A stretch of 64,000 bases of DNA from Streptosporangium roseum DSM 43021 (GTDB taxonomy: Bacteria > Actinomycetota > Actinomycetes > Streptosporangiales > Streptosporangiaceae): contig NC_013595.1 of assembly GCF_000024865.1 (NCBI RefSeq), positions 4,216,001 to 4,280,000 of the forward strand. The letters are read 5' to 3'. Shown here one piece after another: positions 16,371 to 25,641 of the stretch. The first letter of the stretch is position 1, and each line of letters opens with the position of its first letter. The position numbers and the translations under genes are program-made. The notes under the pieces were generated by a model. The model saw only the letters and a list, made by a program, of their open reading frames with translations, did not search any database and had not been told where the DNA came from.

Positions 16371-17660
16371 GTGCTTACCGGACGCAAGTACCGCCTGGAC
16401 TTCACCCCCGAGCAGGGTGAATTCGCCGAACGCATCGGCGGGGCGTGCCGGTCGGTGTGGAACACCGCGCTGGAACAGCGCCGGATCTACCGTCGGCGTG
16501 GTGGGTGGATCGGCTATCACGACCAGGCCCGCCAAGTGGCTGAGGCGAAAGATGACTTCCCCTGGCTGGCCGAGGTGCCCGGTCACTGCCTGCAGCAGGC
16601 GTTGATCGACCTGGATCAGGCGTGCGCCAGGCACGGCACGTGGAAGGTCCGCTGGAAGTCGAAGGTCGCCAACCCGCCGAGCTTCCGATTCCCTGAGGGC
16701 GGGAAAATCACGGTCGAGCGGCTCAACCGGCGCTGGGCGCGAGTGAAGCTGCCGAAACTCGGTTGGGTCCGCTTCCGCCTCACCCGCCCGCTCGGCGGGA
16801 AGGCCAAGAACGCCACCGTCAGCCGGGACGGTGAGCATTGGTACATCAGCTTTCTCGTCGAGGACGCAGTCACCCCGCCTGAGCGGCACGCCGACCCCGG
16901 CAGCGCCGTGGGGATCGACCGGGGCGTGGTCAAGGTCGTGACCCGCTCGGACGGCCGCTTCCACCATCGGGTGTTCGCCCGTGATCGGGAAGTCGAGCAT
17001 GCCAAGAAGCTTCAGCGAGACTTCGTCCGGACCGCGAAGGGATCGGCCCGGCGCAAGGAAGCTGCCGGGCGGGTCGCCGCTATGGCGCGGAAGGTCCGCA
17101 GACGCCGGGAGGACTTCGCCGCCAAGACCGCCCATACCCTGGCCACGGGCTTTGAAATGGTCGTGTTCGAGGCGCTCACGACCAAGAACATGACCGCTGG
17201 CGTCGAACCCAGGCCAGACCCTGAGCAGCCGGGCGCGTTTTTGCCGAACGGGGCCGCCGCTAAGACCGGACTGAACCGGTCTATCTTGGACAAGGGCTGG
17301 TACCGGATCGAGCTGGCCACCCGTAGTAGGGCCCGGTATACGGGCACCCACGTGATCACTGTCAACCCGGCGTACACGAGTCAGACGTGCAACGTGTGCA
17401 CGGTGGTGGACCGGAAGTCCCGCGAGAGCCAAGCGGTCTTCCGGTGCACCTCGTGCGGACACATCGAGCACGCCGACGTGAACGCCGCCAAGAACGTACT
17501 CACCGCCGGGAGGGCGGAGTTCGCACAGCCCAGACCGGGTGTGCGGGCTGGGGCGCGCAAACCACGCAACCGCGTGGGCCGCAAGGCCAATCGCCAAGCA
17601 ACAGCAGCGCAGAGCACCGCAACAGCGGGGTCCGGGCTGGCTGGAATCCCCCGGCTTTAG
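16371..17660 (+). CDS. tnpB: TnpB RNA-guided nuclease of IS605 (OrfB)
   Basis: 429 residues. The N-terminal OrfB helix-turn-helix region (MLTGRKYRLDFTPEQGEFAE, with a split WED/REC-like body) precedes a RuvC nuclease with all three acidic residues: Asp of VGIDRG, Glu of VFEALTTKNM and Asp of HADVNAAKN. A zinc ribbon CNVC...CTSC lies between the last two. Members of this family use an RNA from the element's right end to cleave donor sites and keep the IS. All key residues are present, so it is probably active. GTG start, seven bases after tnpA. The Arg/Ala/Thr-rich tail after residue about 385 is longer than usual and coincides with the likely guide-RNA region. Confidence 0.88.
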   Translation: MLTGRKYRLDFTPEQGEFAERIGGACRSVWNTALEQRRIYRRRGGWIGYHDQARQVAEAKDDFPWLAEVPGHCLQQALIDLDQACARHGTWKVRWKSKVANPPSFRFPEGGKITVERLNRRWARVKLPKLGWVRFRLTRPLGGKAKNATVSRDGEHWYISFLVEDAVTPPERHADPGSAVGIDRGVVKVVTRSDGRFHHRVFARDREVEHAKKLQRDFVRTAKGSARRKEAAGRVAAMARKVRRRREDFAAKTAHTLATGFEMVVFEALTTKNMTAGVEPRPDPEQPGAFLPNGAAAKTGLNRSILDKGWYRIELATRSRARYTGTHVITVNPAYTSQTCNVCTVVDRKSRESQAVFRCTSCGHIEHADVNAAKNVLTAGRAEFAQPRPGVRAGARKPRNRVGRKANRQATAAQSTATAGSGLAGIPRL

Positions 17661-17678
17661 CCGTGGGGAGCGCTTCAA
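17520..17678 (+). ncRNA. Predicted TnpB guide RNA (omega/reRNA) region
   Basis: In characterised IS605 elements the guide scaffold overlaps the tnpB 3' end and finishes at the right tip, with the guide read from flanking DNA. The hairpin at 17648-17668 and the low-complexity coding tail fit this. Boundaries are inferred only; the predicted guide would start about 17679 (TTGTAGGGGTGT). Confidence 0.35.
17648..17678 (+). repeat. Right-end hairpin and tip of the IS605 element
   Basis: CCCCGGCTTTAGCCGTGGGG forms a hairpin (CCCCGGCT paired to AGCCgTGGGG with one bulge) and is followed by AGCGCTTCAA. It shares 16 identical bases with the left-end hairpin and overlaps the tnpB stop codon region. 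Confidence 0.6.
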
Positions 17679-17780
17679 TTGTAGGGGTGTCGAGAAAAGG
17701 ACATATCTGATTACCCTTGCGGAATCGGTGTATTTCATAGCTCTGGAGTGGTGTACCAGGAAATCCGGTGAGGAGATCGC

Positions 17781-19562
<1,782 letters not shown>

Positions 19563-19617
19563 CCAACCCGGAGGGAACCTCCCCACCCGCCCGGAGACGG
19601 CCGGATGCCGGAGCGGC

Positions 19618-21219
19618 TCAGTAGACGCCGCTGCGGCGCATGGCGCGGGGGCGCCCGTCGGGATCGCACACGATCCGGTAGAACGGCGTGGCCCAGGCGG
19701 TGGTCAGGGGTGACATGCGCACCGGTTCGTACAGCCGCAGCCGTCCGGCCGGGCGGGGGCCCCGGCGTCCCCCGGCGTGCCACCGCTCCAGAGCGTGCGC
19801 GGAGTCGGCGAAGGCGGCGAAGAACGCCTCCGGGTCCAGCAGCTCCGCGTCGGGGATGCCGGGCCGGTCGAGGTGCTCTCGGGCGAGGGTCAGCCGCAGG
19901 TCCCGGGGGAAGCGGCGCGCGCCGTCACCGTGGCCCCCCGGATCACGGGGTTCCCGGCCGTCGGGGGTCTCGTCGAGCACCGCGCAGGTGAGCTCGGAGT
20001 CGTAGGTCCAGGACCTGCGGTTGAAGTTGTCCGAGCCGATGGTCGCCCACACGTCGTCGACGACGCAGACCTTGGCGTGGACGTAGACCGGGGTGCTGTC
20101 CCGGTTCTCGATGCCGTACACCGCGAAGCGCTCTCCGCCCGCGCGTTTGAGGACCGACAGGGCCTGGTTGCGGCCCAGGATCTGGGGGGTGCCGTTGAGC
20201 GCGCCGTCCTGGTCGGGGTGGAGCGGGAGGACACTGATCATCCGCAGGCCCGGGTTGGCCTCGAGCGCCTCGGCGAAGGACTCGGCGATCTGGGGCGACC
20301 ACAGATACTGGTCCTCGATGTAGATGAGTGAGCGGGCGCGGCGCAGCGCCTTGAGGTAGCCGCGGGCGATGCTGCGTTCCCCCCGTGGCGCGAACGGGTA
20401 GCGGGTGCGCCGGTGGGCGTAGGTCCGCAGGAGCTGTACGGCGTGCAGGCCGCAGGCGGGCGGGTCGGGGAACTGCGGTGGCAGCGGGTCCGGCCGGGTG
20501 TCCTCGTGGCGGATCAGATCGGCGAGGCGGTGCAGGGGATTGCGGGTGAGCGGCTGGGGATCCTCCCAGCGTTCCCGGAACACGGCCTCGACGTCGCCGA
20601 CGGCCGGTCCCCGGATCGCGGCCTGGACGTCGTGCCAGGGCGGATGCGCGCCGTACACCTCGGCCATGGGGGTGGCCTGCGCGTCGCCGTTGTGCGAGGC
20701 GTCGTCCCGGCGGCTCCAGCACAGGTCGATGCCGCCGACGTAGGCGACGTCGCGCTCCGGTTCCGCGCGGTGCCGCAGTACGACGAGCTTCTGGTGGTGG
20801 GAGCCGCCGGGCGGGACGCGCATGTCACGCAGGCACTCGCCGCCGGCGGCCTCGATGGCCTCTCCGAGGTGGCGGTTCTCGGCCTCGCTGAAGCGGAGCC
20901 GGTCCCAGTGCGAGCGCCACAGAAGGCCCTTGACCACGACGCCGCGCCGGGCGGCCTCGGAGAACACGCCGGCGACCTCGGTGCCGGGGCCGTCCAGCTT
21001 CTCATCGGGATCGCCGCGCCAGTCGGTGAACAGCAGCAGGTCTCCGGCACGCAGCTCGCGGACTCGGGCGAGCAGCTCGGTGAAGTACGGCGCGCCGTGC
21101 GGGATGGGACGTACGGTGTTCCCGCCCGACCAGGCGAGATCGCCGTCATGCCGGGCGTCGATCTGTGACGCCGGGTTGCCGCGCTCCTCGCCCTTGAGGA
21201 ACCAGTCGTCTTCCTTCAT
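19618..21219 (-). CDS. Phospholipase D-like phosphatidyltransferase/hydrolase
   Basis: 533 residues with two HKD half-sites: GSHHQKLVVL followed by DVAYVGGIDL (about residues 155-185), and VHAKVCVVDD followed by GSDNFNRRSW (about 385-410). The first lacks the usual Asp six residues after the Lys (HxKLVVLRH), as in many PLD proteins related to eukaryotic PLD. No signal peptide, so cytosolic or membrane-associated. It would hydrolyse or exchange phospholipid head groups through a phospho-His intermediate. Stands alone; a 21-bp hairpin separates it from the GH71 gene upstream on the same strand. Confidence 0.8.
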   Translation of the reverse strand: MKEDDWFLKGEERGNPASQIDARHDGDLAWSGGNTVRPIPHGAPYFTELLARVRELRAGDLLLFTDWRGDPDEKLDGPGTEVAGVFSEAARRGVVVKGLLWRSHWDRLRFSEAENRHLGEAIEAAGGECLRDMRVPPGGSHHQKLVVLRHRAEPERDVAYVGGIDLCWSRRDDASHNGDAQATPMAEVYGAHPPWHDVQAAIRGPAVGDVEAVFRERWEDPQPLTRNPLHRLADLIRHEDTRPDPLPPQFPDPPACGLHAVQLLRTYAHRRTRYPFAPRGERSIARGYLKALRRARSLIYIEDQYLWSPQIAESFAEALEANPGLRMISVLPLHPDQDGALNGTPQILGRNQALSVLKRAGGERFAVYGIENRDSTPVYVHAKVCVVDDVWATIGSDNFNRRSWTYDSELTCAVLDETPDGREPRDPGGHGDGARRFPRDLRLTLAREHLDRPGIPDAELLDPEAFFAAFADSAHALERWHAGGRRGPRPAGRLRLYEPVRMSPLTTAWATPFYRIVCDPDGRPRAMRRSGVY

Positions 21220-21292
21220 TTAGCGCGATCTACCCTTTTTTACCCTGACTTCACATTCCGTGCCGTCAGGGAGGGGGGCGGGCTCCCCGGCA

Positions 21293-21340
21293 CCCGCCGT
21301 CTCCGGCCGCCCGGCAGATCGGGCGGCCGGAGACGGCGGG
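21293..21340 (-). terminator. 21-bp perfect-stem hairpin between GH71 and PLD genes
   Basis: Arms 21293-21313 and 21320-21340 are perfectly complementary with a six-base loop. It follows the minus-strand GH71 stop (21400) by 60 bases. No T tract on the minus strand, so it may act as an RNA-end stabiliser as much as a terminator. Confidence 0.65.
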
Positions 21341-21399
21341 CTTTCAGCGGTCCGGCGTCCGGGACGGCGTCCCCCCGCGAGGAGGGGACGCCGCGGTGG

Positions 21400-23436
21400 T
21401 CACGGACGGTTGCAGCTCAGGCCACCTCCGGCGTGGTTGATGAGGTCCTGGTAGACGACGCTCTTGCGGATCGGGGTCTTGCTCTCCACGGTCTGGACGG
21501 TCTTCCCGCCGCGCTGGAGCTCGAAGACGGGCGTCGTGCCCGGCACCATCTCCGCCTTGAACGAGACCAGCCCCGCCTGCGCGTCCAACGTGTTGACCTG
21601 GGAACCCTGCTTGATCACCAGCTTGCCCGGCGTCTTGAGGAAGGCGACGAGTTCCACGGTGTTCGTGGCGGGGTCGCCGTTGAGGACCTTGATCGGGCCG
21701 ATGGTCTGCTTGGTGGCGTCGAACGGCGCGTCGGTGCGGTGGCTGCGGTGGAAGTAGTAGAGCGCGTCGCGAGCCACCGCCGGCGCCTTCCCGGTCTTGA
21801 ACAGCGTCGTGTAGTAGGCGATCAGGTCGGAGGGCGCGTACCCTCGCTTGACCGACGGCGCCACCCACGACTCGGCGTAGTCGTTCCAGGTGATGAGCGC
21901 GATGATGTCCGCGTCACCCTGCGCGGCCTTCAGGAACGACTGCTGCAGCAGCTGGCTGTTGGCCGGCTCCCACAGGCGCTTGTCCCTGGGGCGCACGTCC
22001 TCGAGCGAGGCCGGCGCCATGTAGAGGCGTCCCCGCTTGTGGGCCTCGATGCCGCCCTTGCGCAGGGATTCGGTCGTGCTCACCCACTTGCTGCCCCACG
22101 AGGAGTAGCCGACGACGTGGTCGTTCCACTCGGTCTTCCCGGTGCCGTTCCAGCTGAGGAAGATCGGGAAGAGCGAGGTCTTCATGCCCTGGGCGGCCAG
22201 CTTGTCGCGCAGCTGGTCCCACCAGGCCGCAGGGTGCCGCTCCGGATAGAACGGCGCGAGCGGGATGGTGCCGTCGTCGAGCTTGTAGAGCGACGGGTGC
22301 CCCTTGGCCATGAGGATGTCCGCGATGACCTTGTCGTGCGGGGAGTCCTTGGCCGTGGGGAAGTCGGGGCTGAGCATGATCTTGAAGTTGGGGTCGACCG
22401 CCTTGGCCGCCGCCAGCATCGCGGGGAACTGGTTGAACCGCTGGTCGCTGGCCGAGGTGTGGTGCTCGTAGATGAACCCGTCGAGGCCCATCGCGATCGC
22501 CTGCCGTACCTCGACCTCGAAGTCGAGCTGGCGCCAGTTCTTCTCCGGGCGGACCGGGCGCGGCAGCGGCCGGTCACGCGAGTGCCCGCCCTGGCCGGCG
22601 TACATCCCGTTGGAGCCCATCGGGTCCAGCCAGGAGGCGTGCTGGTCCTTGGAGGGGTCCTTGTTGTCGATCGACACGGGGAAGGGCGGGAAGTAGAAGG
22701 CGAAGACCTTCTTGTCGAAGGAGCGCAGCGCCGCCGTCGAGGGCTTGTCGAACGGCAGGCAGTTCCCGGTTGACGGCGGCGGCGTGGGCGTGGCCGTAGC
22801 GGTGGGAGTGGCACTGGGCGTGGGAGTCGGGGTGGCGCCGGCCGGGGAGTAGCTGATCTTCAGGCGTGGTCCCCTGTTGCCCGTCTCCCGCGAGGAGTAC
22901 AGGACGGCGACGGGTCCCTCGCCGGCGGTGAGGGCGAAGGTGTAGCGCCCGTTGCCGGTGAAGGCCGAGGAAACGTCGATCCCGGCGGCCTTGTTCGCGG
23001 TGAAGCCGTCACGGGTGGCGAAGGCCTCGCCGAGCGTGGGCCTGCTGTTCCAGGTGGTGGCGCTCTCGGACCAGGCGCTGGTCACCTTGTGCACCGAGAT
23101 CACGGTCTCGACGGTCCTGCCGGGCGTGACCTCAAGGGTCATCTTCACGTTCTGGGCGCCCTTCGGCACACCCGAGACGGTGAAGCCGGTGAGCACGCGG
23201 CGCTCACCGTTGGTCTTGTCGTTGCACGACGCGGCGCAGGCGGACAGCCAGGTCGCGGTCCCGTAGGACTTCGCGGGGTCCGCCTGGCTGATGAAGACGT
23301 CGTCGGTCGCGGGCACCGTGGTGTCCGCCATGGCCGCCGCGGCGGGCGGTGCCGAGACGGTGGCGAGCCCTCCCGAGGCGGCGAGGGAGAGAGCGGCGAC
23401 GATCAGCGCGACCGTCGTCCGTCGGTTGGGGGGCAA
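21400..23436 (-). CDS. Secreted GH71 endo-alpha-1,3-glucanase with N-terminal CBM96-type module
   Basis: 678 residues. Signal peptide (1 to about 37, ending AAAA). A DNRLRE/CBM96-like beta-sandwich (about 40-198; VFISQADPAKSYGTATWLSA, ESATTWNSRPTLG) follows, then a Pro-Thr linker (about 200-225). The catalytic domain (about 230-590) has family-71 features FAFYFPPFPVSIDN, GLDGFIYEHHT, IMLSPDF and ITWNDYAESW, and is followed by a small C-terminal beta domain. GH71 enzymes cut alpha-1,3-glucan of fungal walls or dental-type mutan, so this fits mycolytic growth in soil. Monocistronic, with its own upstream region and a downstream hairpin. Confidence 0.85.
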   Translation of the reverse strand: MPPNRRTTVALIVAALSLAASGGLATVSAPPAAAAMADTTVPATDDVFISQADPAKSYGTATWLSACAASCNDKTNGERRVLTGFTVSGVPKGAQNVKMTLEVTPGRTVETVISVHKVTSAWSESATTWNSRPTLGEAFATRDGFTANKAAGIDVSSAFTGNGRYTFALTAGEGPVAVLYSSRETGNRGPRLKISYSPAGATPTPTPSATPTATATPTPPPSTGNCLPFDKPSTAALRSFDKKVFAFYFPPFPVSIDNKDPSKDQHASWLDPMGSNGMYAGQGGHSRDRPLPRPVRPEKNWRQLDFEVEVRQAIAMGLDGFIYEHHTSASDQRFNQFPAMLAAAKAVDPNFKIMLSPDFPTAKDSPHDKVIADILMAKGHPSLYKLDDGTIPLAPFYPERHPAAWWDQLRDKLAAQGMKTSLFPIFLSWNGTGKTEWNDHVVGYSSWGSKWVSTTESLRKGGIEAHKRGRLYMAPASLEDVRPRDKRLWEPANSQLLQQSFLKAAQGDADIIALITWNDYAESWVAPSVKRGYAPSDLIAYYTTLFKTGKAPAVARDALYYFHRSHRTDAPFDATKQTIGPIKVLNGDPATNTVELVAFLKTPGKLVIKQGSQVNTLDAQAGLVSFKAEMVPGTTPVFELQRGGKTVQTVESKTPIRKSVVYQDLINHAGGGLSCNRP

Positions 23437-23793
23437 TTGAACTCCATCGGCTTGCTGTACAAGTCGTGATCAAGATAGCTGCGACCCGTCAGCCCCATGG
23501 GGCTAATGCCCAAGTTTCGGTACTGGATTTATTGGTATTTCGGATTGGAACGGTTGAAACGGCGAACGCCGCCGGGTAACCGGGACGGATGCGTCGGAAG
23601 GCGCCCTCACCATGACGTTCTCCCTGTTGTGAGACCGTTCCGGAACGTGGTGGTCCCGTCACTGCCGCGGCTTCCCCGTGGACGCGCGACCGGGCCGGCC
23701 GCTGTGGAAACGGTCCGGCCCGGAACGCGCCGAGGAGACTCTCCTCCGGGGCGGTCGCGGCGCGGCCCGGCACCCGCCCCGGGAGAAGAACGC
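23437..23793. other. Intergenic region upstream of GH71 gene
   Basis: 357 bases between the ABC exporter 3' end and the GH71 start. It includes the palindromes AGCCCCATGGGGCT (23491-23504) and CGTTCCGGAACG (23636-23647), an AT-rich tract at 23505-23565 likely to hold the GH71 promoter, and a hairpin after the exporter. No gene supported. Confidence 0.45.
23746..23782 (-). terminator. Hairpin after the ABC exporter operon
   Basis: Nine-base-pair stem CCGGGGCGG/CCGCCCCGG (23746-23754 with 23774-23782) with a GC-rich 19-base loop, starting 11 bases beyond the minus-strand stop. A candidate terminator without T tract. Confidence 0.35.
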
Positions 23794-25641
23794 CTAACCG
23801 GGTGGGGCCGGCAGATCCGAGATGCTGTCCAGCCACGCCTGGTGCAGGCCGGCGAAGCGGCCCGCCCGTGCGATGAGCTGGTCGGGAGGACCGTCCTCGA
23901 CGATGCCGCCGCCGTCCATCACGAGCACCCGGTCGGCGATCTCGACGGTCGACAGCCGGTGGGCGATGATCAGAGCGGTCCGTTCCGCCAGGATCGTCCG
24001 CATCGCCCGCTGCACCAGCCGTTCGCCGGGGACGTCCAGGCTGGAGGTCGCCTCGTCGAGGATCAGCACCGCGGGGTCGGCGAGGAAGGCCCGGGCGAAC
24101 GCCACGAGCTGCCGCTGCCCGGCCGACAGCCTGCCGCCGTGTTTGGCGACCTGGGTGTCGTAGCCCTCCGGAAGCGCCGAGATGAACTCGTGGGCGCCGA
24201 TGGACCGGGCGGCCTCGACGACCTCGGCCATGGTCGAGCCGGGCCGGCCGAACCTGATGTTGTCGGCGACCGATCCGGTGAACAGGAAGTTCTCCTGGGT
24301 CACCATGACCACCGCGCCGCGCAGCGAGTCCTCGCCGAGATCACGCAGGTCGACCCCGTCGAGCAGCACACGGCCGGCGACGGGGTCGTAGAACCGGGAG
24401 ACCAGTTTCGCCAGCGTGGTCTTCCCCGCCCCGGTGGTGCCGACCAGCGCCACGGTCTGCCCCGCCGGGATCGCCAGATCCATCCGGGACAGTACCGGGG
24501 TGCCGTCCAGGTAGGAGAACTCCACCTCCTCGAACCGGATCTCCCCGCGTGGCCGTTCCAGCGCCACGGGAGTGCGGGGCTCGGCCACCGCGGGCCTCTC
24601 CTCCAGCACGCCGGAGAGTTTCTCCAGGGCCGCCCCCGCCGACTGGAAGGTGTTGTAGAACTGGCTGATCTCCTGCATCGGCTCGTAGAACTGGCGCAGG
24701 TAGAGCAGGAACGCGGCGAGCACGCCCACCGTGACGTCGCCGTCGATGGCCAGCAGGCCGCCGTAGAACAGGACGGCGGCGATCGTGACGTTCCCGATGA
24801 GCTTGACGCCCGGCATGAAGAGCGCGATGAGGCGCATGCTCTGCACGTTGGCGTGCCCGTAGTCGGCGTTGAGCTGGGCGAAGATCTCCTGGTTGCGCGG
24901 CTCCCTGCGGAACGCCTGGACCGCCCGGATGCCGGTCATCGACTCCACGAAGTGGACGATCACCAGCGCCACGGTCTCCCGGGTCCTGCGGTAGGTGATG
25001 CTCGACTGCCGCCGGAACCATCGGGTGAACAGCAGCAGGACCGGGAGCGGCAGCAGCGCGACCACGGCGAGCGGCACGTCGAGGACGAGCAGCAGGACCG
25101 CGGTGCCGGTCAGCGTCAGCACGGCGGTGACCAGGCCGTCGAAGCCCGACTGCAGCATCTCGGAGATGGCCTCGATGTCGGAGGTGAGCCGGGCGACGAC
25201 CCGGCCCGAGGTGTAGTCGTCGTGGAACGACAGCGACAGCCTCTGGAAGTGGGCGAAGACCCGCCGCCGTAGCTCCAGCAGGATGCTCTGGCCGATGCGG
25301 CCCGCCATCCTGAGGAACACCTGCCGGGTGGCCGCCTGGGTGATCGCCGCCGCCAGGACCGCCACGACGACCGTCACCAGCGTGGCCGGCCCCTCGCCCG
25401 CGACCATCGGCGGGATGCCGGCGTCGATGCCCACCTTGATCAGGTAGGGGATGGCGAGAGCGGCGGCGTTGCAGATCACGATGACCGCGACGAGCAGCGC
25501 GATCTCCCTGCGGTACGGCCGCAGCAGCTCGCCGAGCAGCCGTCGTGACCGGGCGCGGAGCAGGAACGACACCTGCTCCGACAGGTCGTCCTTGTTCTCG
25601 GCGGCGACGCCGCGCCATCCCTGAGTCGTGGTCTGGCTCAT
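23794..25641 (-). CDS. ABC exporter half-transporter, catalytically complete partner
   Basis: 615 residues: type-I exporter membrane domain (six helices, about 40-340) fused to an ATPase domain (about 365-605). The ATPase has Walker A GTTGAGKTT, signature LSAGQRQL and Walker B with catalytic Glu, VLILDEATSSLD, plus H-switch IAHRLSTVEIAD. The ATG at 25641 overlaps the upstream subunit's stop (ATGA). An in-frame extension further upstream is only antisense to the partner gene. It pairs with that partner as a heterodimer; its LSAGQ signature faces the partner's degenerate Walker B. Substrate (drug, lipid or peptide) unknown. Confidence 0.85.
   Translation of the reverse strand: MSQTTTQGWRGVAAENKDDLSEQVSFLLRARSRRLLGELLRPYRREIALLVAVIVICNAAALAIPYLIKVGIDAGIPPMVAGEGPATLVTVVVAVLAAAITQAATRQVFLRMAGRIGQSILLELRRRVFAHFQRLSLSFHDDYTSGRVVARLTSDIEAISEMLQSGFDGLVTAVLTLTGTAVLLLVLDVPLAVVALLPLPVLLLFTRWFRRQSSITYRRTRETVALVIVHFVESMTGIRAVQAFRREPRNQEIFAQLNADYGHANVQSMRLIALFMPGVKLIGNVTIAAVLFYGGLLAIDGDVTVGVLAAFLLYLRQFYEPMQEISQFYNTFQSAGAALEKLSGVLEERPAVAEPRTPVALERPRGEIRFEEVEFSYLDGTPVLSRMDLAIPAGQTVALVGTTGAGKTTLAKLVSRFYDPVAGRVLLDGVDLRDLGEDSLRGAVVMVTQENFLFTGSVADNIRFGRPGSTMAEVVEAARSIGAHEFISALPEGYDTQVAKHGGRLSAGQRQLVAFARAFLADPAVLILDEATSSLDVPGERLVQRAMRTILAERTALIIAHRLSTVEIADRVLVMDGGGIVEDGPPDQLIARAGRFAGLHQAWLDSISDLPAPPG

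Larger units (their letters stand above)
15828..17678 (+). mobile_element. IS200/IS605-family element with tnpA and tnpB
   Basis: About 1.85 kb holding a Y1 transposase and a TnpB gene, flanked by the same sub-terminal hairpin GGCTTTAGCCGTGGGG at 15833-15848 and 17653-17668. The right end runs on to TCAA at 17675-17678, a common IS605 right-tip form. The exact left tip is not resolved; the first repeat is taken as its marker. IS605 elements do not duplicate their target, so no flanking repeats are expected. It lies between the LAL gene and the biotin carboxylase, possibly splitting an older operon. Confidence 0.8.

Noticed and set aside
23491..23504. AGCCCCATGGGGCT as an attachment site
   Set aside because: Single copy with no integrase or tRNA nearby; treated as an ordinary palindrome in a promoter region.
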